Assembly (NCBI GenBank): GCA_900708905.1
Contig: CAADRB010000027.1
Span: forward strand, 874,827 to 938,826
Source of the DNA: Hymenolepis diminuta
Lineage: Eukaryota > Platyhelminthes > Cestoda > Cyclophyllidea > Hymenolepididae
Length of the DNA: 64,000 nt
Reading direction: 5' to 3'
Part shown: piece after piece, positions 53,501 through 64,000 of the stretch
Layout of the letters: every line of letters begins with the position of its first letter
How positions within the stretch are numbered: position 1 is the stretch's first letter
Translations under genes and position numbers: made by a program
The notes under the pieces: generated by a model
What the model saw: the letters and a program-made list of their open reading frames with translations, nothing else
What the model was told of the DNA's origin: nothing
The model's database searches: none

Positions 53501-56500
53501 TTAAATAATAAAAATACGGCATGTGCAATTGGTTAAATAACAGATTTATAAGAACAAACATTTAAAATCTATTTCGATGCTGAAAACCTGTCATCTCTAC
53601 CAAAAACGAAAACAGCAAAAGAAGGAAGGAGTTGTAAAGATAAAGAACGTTTAAATATGGCAAAGATCATGATTTTGCAAGTCTCTAGATCTTTCATGCA
53701 AAAGATTGGATGGAACAAATTTTAATTGAAGACATTCAAATAAACTCACATTGAAGAATTTGTGGAAAGAGTCTGTTGACTATCAGCAGCTCTAAAGAGT
53801 AAGATACCTTTGTACACAAACGGCAGGATTTACAATATCTAGTAACTGATTGATTGAGTCCTTATATTTAATAAAGAATTTCAAAGAGAACTTACCTCCT
53901 TTTTGGAGCACTCTGGTGATGTGAATCAAGAGTGGTTCTAAGTAAAACAAAAGGTGGGTAATAAAGTTTTACCACATATAATGATATAGTTAGTTAAAGT
54001 CATTCCTCGAATTGGCAATAAAAAGGGTCAATTCACGAAACCCTCTAACTTATCACAAATATACACATAATTTGGTTCATAATTTTTTATTAAACTGAAG
54101 AGATAAATCCTCTTCCATCAACCAGAACTATTTCAATTCGCAGAAGAAGTTGTCGTCTCACATCATTACACCTTATCAGCATATGGAAGAAAAGATTACA
54201 GGTTGAAGCATTAAGGCCGATCATCACAAATAAGGAATCAAACAATAAGATAAGTGTATCAGTAGCAGAGGGAGGCGAATCTTAAACTTTAAATATTGAA
54301 ATGTAACACAGTAAAATAGCTACTGAGTAATTGTTCAACCCGAGTCCAAAAATCAAATAAAGATGGGCTTTTCTGATGCTTTAAATTGATTCTCTCCATT
54401 TTTTTTGTTCCTTTCACCTTTCCTCTTTTACTGGATATTACTATTACCCGATTTTAGTTGCCTTCTTAGAATAAAAAAATGTGTTTTTTGACCTGTTTTT
54501 AGTTAACAACAACACCACCAATGACTAGATCGTCTCATTATACCTCTTGGATTATATTACGTTTACTAAAGCCTAATCCAAGCATGTATTAATGTTATTA
54601 TTAAGATAACTTGTACAGAGATAATTTATTCTTGAGTTCCAGTTATGAGAAACTTATGTTCTACCATGCCTTTCTGAACCAGAATAAGCCAATGAGGTCG
54701 GTCAAACACATCACTATATACACGTTGATGAAAATCGACAACATGACCACTGATATGATAGACTTTGACGGCTGCGCCACCGGCGTAGACTTTGAAAGGA
54801 ACTGTTGCCCAATACTTGCCGTGGACTTAAGACAGATGTTGCCCTTTTGAATAGTGTTAACCAGTGTGGTTAGCCGTGCTTGCAGTTTGTTATTTACTGA
54901 ACTATTTTGACCCCTGTTATCATTAAACCACAGAAGTTAGTGTCATTAGGTTACATTGGCCATTATGGGTAAAAACCCCGCTAGTTCATGCTAATGAATG
55001 ACAATGTGACTCTAAAGATGAAAATGGCGTCATCATCCACTTTTTAAAAGTACTTAATTCGGATGCCTTTAGCCAATATAATGCGACGAACTGAAATATG
55101 GAACGTCGTATTAAAGTTTGTATGGAAGGCTCAATAATGCCTATTGCCATTTTGAGTCCACTAGGATAAAAAGCAAATTTACATTCTTTGATTTTATTTT
55201 CAAAATCAGTTTTGAATGTACCGTTGACTTATATCAGTTGTTTTTCAACGCTATAAAAATGTGATACAATAATAGTTTGACATAAAAAATTTGTTGAATG
55301 ATGCAAAATTATACTAAAAGAGAAAAAGTAATGGTCGATTTCAATTTACGAAGATATGATTGGTGGGAAATAAAAGTTCTAGTGAGAGAAAGCAAAACAT
55401 AAACTAGCATAATGCATCATTAAACAGCATATTATCGGGTGGTTTTAACTTACAGAGGACCGCCTGCTAAAAGAGGAGGCCTAATGAAATGGGGGAAAAA
55501 CGAAAAGTGATATAAATATTAATACATTTTTTGGCTGTAGCAGACTACAAGCAACTAACTACGTTACTGTTGAAGAACTTGAAGTATGCTCGCCGAGCGA
55601 TTTGGCCAGCTAATATAGACGCACTTGCTAGTAGGCAAATGCACTCAACCACGAGTTAGAGTGGTGGCCAGAGTTTGGTAGCCATGGCATAATGATAGTC
55701 GCTTCCACTCATCCCCTGTACTTTATGCTTATTGATCTCTAAAAATTTCCCCGTACAGCTTCTCTACTTTATTTGTGAGACTTTCCCTAACCACATCTCC
55801 TACAAGACCAACATATCCAAGTAAAACATCTCATTAAAATAACCTGCTCCGATACCATTAGACACAACATAGAAAGGCGATTTCTAGGTTCTAGACAACC
55901 GACATCATGTTGCCTTCTAAAAGTTTACACGAAGTCGGCCAGACTTTCATACATTGCATTCTCAACCAAACCAACTAAGTGATTCTGTCTATCCAGTACA
56001 AAGAAGATGAGCGGATTTAAGCATTAACAACGGCTAAATTCCATACTTTGACTGAAAGGCAACAAACTGAGGTGTTTTGGTTGATGAACTTATTATCAAT
56101 AAGTACATTACGACTACTACCGACAAGGATTCATTTATGAATCTTCCTCCCCAATTTAAATCACTTTTGTATTAGAGCAAATAATTAGCCAAACTTACGG
56201 GTGGTATTGTTGCACTATAATAGGCTGACCTCTAAAATATCACAAATAAAGGGAAAACGCAGTTCATTTTTAAAGAGAAAAACATAAACTAGATGAAGAC
56301 CACTGTTCTTATCACACCAAGGATAATATCCATCAGATATCATTTGCCCGCGGTGTACATAAAGTTAAAACAAGAGATAATTTAAGGCAGTAAATGGATA
56401 TATAAGGAAGTTTCGGCATGCACAACTGCCAGAAGATACAAATGAATAATAATGCAAATGCAATAATGCGAATAAAAATACGTATATGACGTATCTCAGT

Positions 56501-59500
56501 CATATTTCTTGAAAGAGAAGCAGCCATTCTGGAATATATTGGCCTTCTCTTATTCTTATGGTCTTTGTGTTTATTGGTCCACCATCCTATCCTCTTTCTT
56601 CAGTGCATCAATAGCACGAACATGTATCCACACATGTCCAGTGATTATATCGATTTCCAGTGGTGCATATCCAGCGGGTTTTCATCAGAGCAGCTCCTAA
56701 ATGTCTTTGCTCTGTTCAGGACAGGAGTCAGAATGAAATCTGTCAAAGGACCTGGAAAGTGAACCTTAGAAATCTCGAGGTAAAAGGGAGGAAGGAGCCA
56801 AGGGGAATAAGTAATTTCCATAAGCACATAGAAGGAATAAATTTCTATTTGAATGAGAGTTCGATCATTTAGTATTCAAATTTTATTATTTCAGAAAACC
56901 TCATGTGAACTTTTCTATTTCCTTCCAATTTTAAAATAAATGCTTATCAAAGCATTTCTTAACAAACAATCGGAGCTTTTATAATAACATTCCCATTAAT
57001 TTATGTGAAATGTCTCATGAAAAGCTGTGCCAACTTACTGTGTAAGATAGTGGTACTGTTGCTCTGTACTCTGATAATATTGTGGTCTAAAATATCAAAA
57101 ATGATGAATAAAAAAATAATAGAGGTTTATGAGGCATTTGAGAATCTCCACTGAATTGAAAGAGGGAATCAATGACCTGCGGACTATTGAAAAATATTTT
57201 CAAAGTTTAAAGCAATTCTGCTTGGTTCATTGAATAAAAAGTTTAACTATTTTCTAATTCTAATTAATATTAAATGAAACCGAAAAAATTGACACGCCCT
57301 CGTACAAAACTGGTAATAATTTTGGCGGTTGACGTCATAAGTATAATATTCTCAAGGTTAGTTGTGAGTTATGACTATTCTCGGTTTGTGTATTCCTGTT
57401 TGTTTAACTACGATTACTTCGATTGCGAAATTTAATAAAACAATTCAAAACAATACTTATAATTAGCCACAGGGAATTCCTAGTTTATTCCCAACTCTAA
57501 AATAAGACATTTATGGAAAAATGATTTTACATAAAATAATTTAAATTATTACTAAAAACCTTATCGGAAAACATTTAAGCTTGAGGTCATAATTTTTGAC
57601 ACTTAACCTTCATAATAAAAACAATATCACTCCTCAAGCCGTTTTAGCAAACTTGACTTAAGTAGAGAGGTATGTTGGAGACATTCATCCGATTGGTACC
57701 ACTGATATAAATATGATTCTCACCGATGGGGGGTTCCATTCACTATTATAGCAGCGATGTGCAACGGCAAGCACGTATTTTCTTCCTTTTGAGTACTTAT
57801 TGAACACATAGATTTACATAGATATAATTTGCAGAATGAGGGTTAAAGCAGCCTAATTTTAAAACGATGAATTAATTTAAAAACGATTATTTATAGGGCA
57901 GGAGGCATGATTGAAATAAGTTTTATATAAGGAACATCTTTGGGAGGGCATACAAAGTGGAGAGATGTATGAATTATAGAAATGGGAACGATGAGCCATA
58001 CAAAGTTTAGAAGGTGAGAGGAATCGACTATGTCACCACTATGACCGCAGTCCTTTGACTCATCGCAGAACGTGAATATGAGTATATCTCGACATGCTGG
58101 TTTCTCCATGGGTCCATGTTATACGCGTGTTTACGTGTGAGCTTTCATCTAGGTTGATTGGTTTGCGAGTCTACTTCAAATTCTTCAGTATTAGCGCACT
58201 TGGTGGCTTAGAATAGAAATATTAATCCCTTCATTTATAACTAGTAGCTGAAGATTACTCACATACTAACTATCAGGATGTTAGGAAACTGTGAGACTAC
58301 TTAAAGACCACCTCTGTTGTCATAATTCCTGCTTTTTCCAGAGTTCTGTTACCTTCAAGCAAAACTCTTTCTTCCCCTATTTGCAACAAAAATGACTTCA
58401 AAAAAGTACAGCCAACTTACGCTGTAGCATAAAAACTCCGAATTTGTGACATGGAAGGTTGTCTGGGACCTCTAGAATAATGCAAATTGTGGCGGAATTT
58501 AAAGAGTCATGATTCAACTTTAATGAAATTGAAATTCATTGCCGGATCTTACTGAGGAAAGTTCATCGGATATATCTCTTGTCTATGAAATGCGAAAAAA
58601 AGAAGGAATGAAAAGTAAATATTGCATATCATAATTATTTTAACAGGCGCTATCTTTCAATCTTCTAATGATGTGTAGTTCTAGAAGAATATTTTTCATT
58701 GTCAAACGATTAATGGAAGTGCACAAACTCAACGTTTTTCAAGGTGAAAATCTTCATCAAATATGATTCTACATCCGGTTGCCTTTATCTCACCAGAATT
58801 CCTCTGTCGATATTAACCTCCCACTATTGAATTCCAGGGTATTTATTCGCTTCACTATTGTAAATGATACAGCAACACGTAGAATTAATGACTTATTTGT
58901 GTTCTACATTATATCATGCTACTGGGGGCTAAAACTGAATCGAAGTATCATAAATGACATTATTTCTCTAATATAATTCGAAATACTTACGGCTGACCAT
59001 AAAGGAAGGGCTGTTGACCACCGGCACTATAATTGGAAAAATTATGAAAACCTCATTTTACTAAAATTAATAAATTTTGACTTTTAATTAATTTAAATAA
59101 TTAACAAAATTCAAAATTTAGTTTATTCTTTGGTTAATTCAAAACTATTTTATCTTTTTGAATTAACCAAATTGAGTATGATTCAATTAAATCTCATTGA
59201 GAAGTATTTAAGCTGGAGAAACTGTAGAAAACTCGGCGCTGTTCACCTGCAGTTCACCGGCCCTAACTGATCGAACATTCGCGGTAGTCTGACCCAATCT
59301 GTATATCTGCAATCTCCACTATAATCCATCAAAAGAAGTGCTTATCACATTTTATTTGAGTAGTTAGAAGTTCGCCAACTAGTTCGAAGCTCAATCTGTT
59401 TAACTTTTAACTCTAATCCGCCATTAAAAATGAATGAATAACATATTTATCATTAGTACTCAAATCGAATAGTTGTTAATTTATTTTCATTCATGATGGC

Positions 59501-62233
59501 GAGAGGAATTTTTTAGCTCAGTCAACTGTCTTAGTAGCATAAATGATTTTGGTGAAAAGTATTTTACCCAACTCACTTTGGATCCCAGGGTCGTACAAAA
59601 GGAACTGATTGGCCCCTAAAAAATTCACATAGGAGATTTTTTGACGATTGCTGTAGGATTTGCAATTATCGCCAAGGTAAATTCAAGGTTAATCAAGATC
59701 GTTGTAGAGCCTGTCTATTAATAACAGCCTTTCAACAATAGTGCTATGTGCATCTGGTAACAGTTGACTGAAAATGTGCCTGAATCTCACAAAACGTCCA
59801 ATTTTTGATAGCACTCTTACAAATCAAAGCAATTTAAAGAGCTTGCTTCGAAAGATCCTGCATCTCAAGTTTCAATAAAGGCAACTTGGCTATTAAAATT
59901 CTCCATAGTTCAGTAAACGATGTATCAAAGTATAACATACAAAGACCTTTAAAATCAAAATAAATCAAAGTCCCCCAGTCTATGGCGCGGACCGGTTATA
60001 ACGGGAAAAAGTATGTAATAAAACCAGTTTCAAGTGGATTCAAAGAAGGGTGGTGAATTTTAATGTCGCAAATTGTAGTAGAATTTTTGAAGAGGAGAAA
60101 TCGACGCTTTTGTACTATGGAAATGACCACTACTTCAAAACGACTTCAAATGTCTAAACTACTGGATGCTTGAAGTTTTACTAATTTGATAGTAGTAAAA
60201 ATTGTAATATATCAGAATATTACTCTATTAATGGTATTAATTGCGAGGCTAGTTTTTTCTTCAAGAGACTTTAAAGGGGCACGTTTTCAAATCGGAGAAA
60301 AAATCTACTCAGATACATTAACACTTGCACAACAATTTCATTCAAATTATTCTAAAGCCATTCTGATAAGAAACCCGCATTCTGTTACTATAATTAACCC
60401 GTCGGATGCGCACTGATGGACATTGGTCTCCTGGCGGCGGATTTATACGGTTGCCACTGTTTAATAAATTGATCCCATTTAATACATTACCCTCTCCCAT
60501 CTGTGTAGCCATGTATTCACTTTACAGACTGGCACAATGTAAACAGGCTTATTATTACTCAAAACATAACTGTTGATTTACTTTCATCCACAAAGGTAAA
60601 AACTCTGAGAGCTTTCTAATAATTAGCTTATACAACCCACCCTTGAACTCCGTAATCTACATATGGATATTGTGGAATCACATTCATGCAGTGTCTAAAC
60701 AAAGAAAACGTACAAGTTAAATTAATTCTACCTAAATTAATCATGATTATGAGGCTCACTTACTCTCCAGTATAGGGATATTGAAATACAGTTCTCCTAA
60801 AAGAGAAAAATATTGAGTTACTTGATACTCCTCCATGTTGGATAATTGAAAATATAGATTTAATTTGATTTTAAAAAATTCTTTTTAGAATTGTGCATTT
60901 TATTGAATCCTTGAGTTGGAAAACAAATCATCATCACGCATTCATATTGAATGACAGTTAATCACTTGAGATGAAAATGAGTGGTTCGTTAAATTGAAGA
61001 TTATTAACCCTTACTATTAACCTACCACATATTTTCGGATATTTGAATCACAGCTGGATCCTGCCATATGCTTCTAAAACATAACAACAAAGATCGTATG
61101 AATGTAAGAATCCTAAGATCACTTAACCCTTCTCGCTGTTGATAAAAAGATGCTTTTGGGTGGATCATGCAGTTATCTGGCACGTTGGGTGATTTAAAAA
61201 TGAAATTTCGGATTTTTTAAGAAAATTAACTATTTTAAATATTAATTAGAAGTCTCTACATACCTTTGTTGTAGCCGTCTTTTGAAAAAAAATGAGAAGA
61301 AAAGAAAAAAATATGACTATTTTTTAGTTAATTATGCTAAAAAGTTCCACGAAATTCGTCCTGTTTTCAAAGCAAAGATGCGCTCATGTTGAACCGAAGA
61401 GTAGCATTAATAAGAGGATGGAATTCTGATACTCCCTTTATTAGCCAGGCTTAATCAGTGAAGTTGGCCATTCCGCTCACTAGATGAGAACAGATAGATA
61501 TCAAATCCGCGATCACTGACCTCACAGGTGGGCTCGTTAATTGCTGTGCAATGAATTAAAGTTCTTGCAATTTTCAATTTTTGAACAAAACGGTGTGTGT
61601 TAATTCCTCATATAAGCTCTAAATGTTCAACAAATTAACTCCGAGTACGGACTTAACATTTATAACCAGGTAAGCACGTTGAATTTGAACTGCCCAATCA
61701 GCAAACACTTTGCATTTTCTTCTGTTCATCATATTGGACTCATTAACTGACCTCGTTCATCTTTATAACTATTGGACGTATTCAACGTCTCTTTTGACTT
61801 AATAAAGTATGCGTACTTAGGCTATTAGTTAAGCGGCTTTGGAGTGGAGTTTAGTCCACCCTCATAATTAAAAGCTTAGCAGCAGTAGGCGCTGATTATG
61901 TGTAGCAGTAATATTATACCGAATAATTAGAACTATTTAATAAATATTTGTCAAGAATTTCACAAAAACCCATGAATATGGAAATTTGACTATGTTTCAG
62001 TAAATCTTATAACAGAGTTTGATTTATCATTAATACTGTAAATGTGATAACAATGATAATACGGTGGTAAATTATCTTACGGTTCAACAGGTTGCGCTGG
62101 AATAGGTGTCTGTCTAATTCCACCTCCCTGAATTAGTGGAATATCGGTTCTTGATGAAAAAGCAATAGGCTGGTAGGGCGGAGGTACAGGCCTAGCGACA
62201 GGTGTCGGTTTAACTACTTCAGTTTGTGCTTTG
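47365..62233 (-). CDS. Two-RRM RNA-binding protein with micro-exon array
   Basis: Sixteen exons on the complement join in one frame to 450 residues plus stop; the 5' end is missing. Order: 62081-62233; micro-exons 61264-61278, 61026-61073, 60764-60796, 60641-60694, 58991-59026, 58421-58471, 57039-57086, 56199-56231, 53896-53937, 53750-53791, 52532-52579, 51362-51403; RRM1 exon 50087-50353; RRM2 exon 48712-49006; last exon 47365-47511. All introns are GT-AG. Each micro-exon is a multiple of three and splits the same codon position. The first part is Pro/Gln/Tyr/Ser-rich and probably disordered. RRM1 has CIFTIQ and GFVQFHY; RRM2 has VWFEEV and RGYVLFGS. Inference: a nuclear or cytoplasmic RNA-binding protein whose flexible arm can vary by splicing. 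The family is not identified; no other domain is seen. Confidence 0.83.
48712..49006 (-). CDS. RRM2 exon of micro-exon gene
   Basis: The exon is bounded by TTTTCATTTAG and GTGAGTGG. It encodes KQVWFEEV (RNP2), VKDLKRYFYSFGYVRDVHRR (helix 1, strand 2), QRGYVLFGS (RNP1), ESSCRVVLSSEFHQLENRRF and RVYK (helix 2, strand 4). A second GTGAGA donor lies 14 nt earlier but would end in phase 1; only the GTGAGT donor, ending in phase 0, matches the last exon. Confidence 0.84.
50087..50353 (-). CDS. RRM1 exon of micro-exon gene
   Basis: The exon is bounded by TTCATATTGTAG and GTATGC. It encodes one RNA recognition motif: CCIFTIQ (RNP2 position), FSSFFNHFKEYGWVELAV (helix 1 and strand 2), GFVQFHY (RNP1 position), EHARKALKHPRHEFGG (helix 2) and LKLYPSDP (strand 4). 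RNP1 keeps Phe and Tyr at the RNA-stacking sites, though helix 1 is long. It is the intact relative of the broken block at 38039-38284 on the other strand. Confidence 0.82.
51362..51403 (-). CDS. Micro-exon 12 (42 nt)
   Basis: It is flanked by TTTTACTTCCAG and GTGAGTAAG and encodes LPPSGSGPGSASE, a Gly/Ser/Pro linker just before RRM1. Confidence 0.8.
52532..52579 (-). CDS. Micro-exon 11 (48 nt)
   Basis: It is flanked by TTTCATTTCAG and GTAAGTT and encodes RSSGAVPQATQRDSS. Confidence 0.8.
53750..53791 (-). CDS. Micro-exon 10 (42 nt)
   Basis: It is flanked by TCTTACTCTTTAG and GTGAGTT and encodes AADSQQTLSTNSS. The intron before it is only 104 nt long. Confidence 0.78.
53896..53937 (-). CDS. 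Micro-exon 9 (42 nt)
   Basis: It is flanked by GTTTTACTTAG and GTAAGTT and encodes TTLDSHHQSAPKR. A phase-0 reading meets TGA, so entry in phase 2 is required. Confidence 0.78.
55454..55466 (-). other. Candidate 13-nt frame-breaking micro-exon
   Basis: It lies between GGCCTCCTCTTTTAG and a perfect GTAAGTT donor on the complement, between micro-exons 8 and 9. Inclusion moves the frame from phase 2 to phase 0, and micro-exon 9 then meets TGA. A tandem acceptor (TAGCAG) would make it 10 nt with the same outcome. Confidence 0.35.
56199..56231 (-). CDS. Micro-exon 8 (33 nt)
   Basis: It is flanked by GTGATATTTTAG and GTAAGTT and encodes GQPIIVQQYH. Confidence 0.8.
57039..57086 (-). CDS. Micro-exon 7 (48 nt)
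   Basis: It is flanked by GATATTTTAG and GTAAGTT and encodes PQYYQSTEQQYHYLT. An internal CAG could serve as a second acceptor. Confidence 0.8.
58421..58471 (-). CDS. Micro-exon 6 (51 nt)
   Basis: It is flanked by GCATTATTCTAG and GTAAGTT and encodes GPRQPSMSQIRSFYAT. Confidence 0.8.
58991..59026 (-). CDS. Micro-exon 5 (36 nt)
   Basis: It is flanked by TTCCAATTATAG and GTAAGTA and encodes AGGQQPFLYGQ. Confidence 0.8.
60641..60694 (-). CDS. Micro-exon 4 (54 nt)
   Basis: It is flanked by TTTTCTTTGTTTAG and GTGGGT and encodes HCMNVIPQYPYVDYGVQ, sharing QYPY with micro-exon 3. Confidence 0.78.
60764..60796 (-). CDS. Micro-exon 3 (33 nt)
   Basis: It is flanked by TTTTTCTCTTTTAG and a perfect GTAAGTG donor and encodes RTVFQYPYTG. 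The QYPY motif recurs in the next exon. Confidence 0.82.
61026..61073 (-). CDS. Micro-exon 2 (48 nt)
   Basis: It is flanked by TTATGTTTTAG and GTAGGT and encodes SIWQDPAVIQISENM. Only the phase-2 frame gives this reading; the phase-1 frame meets a stop. Confidence 0.75.
61128..61135 (-). other. Candidate 8-nt frame-breaking micro-exon
   Basis: It lies between CTTTTTATCAACAG and GTTAAGTG on the complement, between micro-exons 1 and 2. Inclusion would move the frame to phase 1, in which micro-exon 2 has a TGA. The donor is weaker than those of the main array, so this may be chance. Confidence 0.22.
61264..61278 (-). CDS. Micro-exon 1 (15 nt)
   Basis: It is flanked by TTTTTTTTCAAAAG and GTATGT. 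With its junction codons it adds P-RLQQ-R. It is the smallest member of the array and keeps phase 2. Confidence 0.65.
61456..61530 (-). repeat. SINE-like fragment, complement strand
   Basis: On the complement, GAGGTCAGTGATC is followed by GAGCGGAATGGCCAACTTCA and CTGATTA, matching the family blocks at 33889-33962 in the same order. It lies in an intron of the micro-exon gene. Confidence 0.45.
62081..62233 (-). CDS. First visible exon, Pro-rich (micro-exon RRM gene)
   Basis: The acceptor TTTTTGCCTCTTCATTTAG and the donor GTAAGATAA bound a 153-nt exon in phase 2 at both ends. It encodes VVKPTPVARPVPPPYQPIAF and then IQGGGIRQTPIPAQP. An open frame runs on upstream to 62358, but the pyrimidine tract makes that part intron. 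Earlier exons must exist. Confidence 0.8.
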
Positions 62234-62454
62234 CTAAATGAAGAGGCAAAAACAATACCAGATAAAGCCTTCTGAAAGTAAATTATCAGTACCAGACTTT
62301 GAGACTGTGCTGCTAGTGTGATTATAGGTCTCGGAATCAGTAGTGAGTGTGAATTCATCCCCAGTCCTATTTCCCCATCATGAATATCCTCATTAATGTT
62401 ACCTTTCTGTTTCCTCCATCCTTCGTTCTCCTATTATTTTATTTCCCATGTTAG

Positions 62455-62624
62455 GGCTAAAAAGCCTTACAACCTTTCATCACGGAGAAACATCCAAACA
62501 CAGGAAGTAAAAGTCCATAAAAAGGGATGTGTCTATAGTCTAAAAGTGAATTATAGATTAGCAGTAGAAGTGGGATCCAGGGAATCGAGAGAACCCTATT
62601 TCATTCGAGCTCCAGAATTATCAG
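62455..62624 (+). other. Possible orphan exon
   Basis: A long pyrimidine-rich tract ending CCCATGTTAG precedes an open 170-nt segment, and GTTAAC follows as a possible donor. The frame is basic (AKKPYNLSSRRN, VKVHKKG), with no recognised motif and no partner exon. It lies opposite and just upstream of the micro-exon gene's first visible exon. Confidence 0.2.
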
Positions 62625-62780
62625 GTTAACTGCTGTTTCAAGTTGAAATTCTTCAGATTTGTCCTTTCTTTTCCTCATCTTCCTATGTAAAGGGAAAATC
62701 TGGGTGACAAGCTTTCATGTGATTTCCGAGCCATCCTCTTTTTACATAATTCTCGTAGCGTTCATCTACTGGACAAAGGA

Positions 62781-62798
62781 GTCTGCCAGTTGGCAGAC
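62781..62798. repeat. Perfect 8-bp inverted repeat, 2-nt loop
   Basis: GTCTGCCA and its reverse complement TGGCAGAC are separated by GT. No flanking element was identified. Confidence 0.6.
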
Positions 62799-64000
62799 TA
62801 ACTTTGAGTATGTGGTGACCGATCGGAGAGTGCTTTCGCATCTTATTTTCATTTGCAGAAAGTTGATGACACCGATAATCTACACGTACAGTTTTCTTTC
62901 TTACAGATAACTTTCAGTCGTGGATGACGCTCAATAATATAAGGAGCAAAACCCTTTGTTGTATCCAACCTTCGCCTCCTCTCTCGCCGAACACTTGCTT
63001 AGCATCCACTTGAAGTTGTCTCAACCAAAAATTTAACACTTATTTGTTTGCTATTGTACAATCCTAACATCAATCCTCGAGCAATGTTCAAAATAGTATT
63101 TAACCTAATATCATCCGCTTTATGATAAACAGCTATTAATAAAAACACAAAGAACAACTGGTTCGATAAACATTTCCGGTACTTTAGCTAGGATTTTACT
63201 CAAAAACACTTCCGATTTTAGAAAAGGTATAGATTTTCCTAGCTGTAGTTTCACCTTAATGAAATTTAAGTTTTACACCACCATAGCCTAGATTCTTATC
63301 ATTCATTGGGGAGTCAATGTAGGTAAAAGAGCTCACTTAACTGATCTTGTGAGCACTTATTCGGAGAAATGATTGATTTAGATCTGTACAGACGTGCATC
63401 CCCAATTATAGATAGCTATCAAACCCAATTCCTCCCTTCGGTTATTATCCTAAAGGACTTGTGACCTCAAATAGGTATGCTAATGTCTCTTCCCTGCTTA
63501 GTCATCCCTAAGTATTCAAACTCTTCTTTATTGTTTAATTAAGACTAGTTTGCTGCTGTGTAGACATCTTCTCACTGACTTCCTGCCTTCTGTTAGAACA
63601 AAGTCCACATAATCTGCGCGTCCAGAGTATACAATAGTAGACTAGCTAAAATTAGGTCGAAATAATCAGAGAATTTTGAATTGCTCCGATTGCAACCTCA
63701 TAAAATTTTCGAAAATAATATATTGTACATTATTATGCAAACATGCCTTATAAATGCATCACAATTAACAGATGATATTGTCTGTTGAGCATGGCATGAT
63801 CATTGGTTTAATGCACTTACAAAATCTGAGTAGAATATTTTGATCCATGACACGATAATTAATTATTTTTTAAGATGTTTAAAAAAGCGTTATATTCGCA
63901 CAGTTGACGTCAACGATGTGTTAACAGTACTTAGCGTGGATAAAACGAAAGTTTCTTGAAGACACTATTGAGAAACTTACATTCTCCAATTCTACTTATT

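Noticed and set aside
57891..58109. A 72-codon Cys-containing frame on the complement
   Set aside because: It lies inside an intron of the micro-exon gene, without splice sites or a recognised pattern. It is within chance expectation.
60555..60630. A 34-nt GT-AG-bounded segment on the complement between micro-exons 4 and 5
   Set aside because: Its length is not a multiple of three, the donor is weak, the peptide is not Gln/Tyr-rich and inclusion would break the frame.
61506..61560. An 18-nt segment on the complement bounded by GCACAG and GTGAGG, like another micro-exon
   Set aside because: It overlaps a SINE-like repeat, meets a stop in the phase of the array and has a different phase from all true members.
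63821..63835. A 5-nt micro-exon on the complement between CTACTCAG and GTAAGTGC
   Set aside because: It is too short to support, and joining it to the next known exon gives an immediate stop.

Overview
This is a stretch of an AT-rich animal nuclear genome, most likely a flatworm (Platyhelminthes: trematode or cestode). The species call is inference. It rests on spliced genes that mix very short introns (42-90 nt) with kilobase introns, splice acceptors placed just before start codons (compatible with spliced-leader addition), and old degenerate retroelements. There are no bacterial features. Three protein genes can be built exon by exon with consistent splice sites and reading frames.

Layout. 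1-5930: no recognisable gene. 5931-9164 (+): five-exon homologue of CCDC134, an ER-lumen protein, with signal peptide and C-terminal REDL. 10236-19092 (+): twelve-exon Tousled-like kinase (TLK) with N-terminal disordered region, coiled coils, full kinase domain and Q-rich tail. 19.2-34.2 kb: gene-poor DNA with tRNA-derived SINE-like repeats. 34.4 and 38.0-38.7 kb (+): RRM-like remnants, the second a clear but broken relative of the gene at 47-62 kb. 40.5-42.0 kb (-): an unidentified cluster of ORFs. 44.3-45.9 kb (-): dead LINE with endonuclease and reverse transcriptase pieces. 47365-62233 (-): an RNA-binding protein gene with twelve consecutive in-phase micro-exons of 15-54 nt, followed by two RRM exons and a C-terminal exon. 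Its 5' end is not resolved. 62.4-64 kb: one possible orphan exon.

The most interesting object is the micro-exon RRM gene. Twelve tiny exons, all multiples of three and all in phase 2, are scattered over about 10 kb and encode a Gln/Tyr/Pro/Ser-rich flexible region that could be reassorted by splicing without frame loss, upstream of two RRMs. Two further micro-exon-like sites (8 and 13 nt) would break the frame. An inverted, frame-damaged copy of the two RRM exons lies about 10 kb away. The TLK and CCDC134 genes look intact and ordinary in function. TLK has an unusual GC-AG, frame-preserving intron in its tail.
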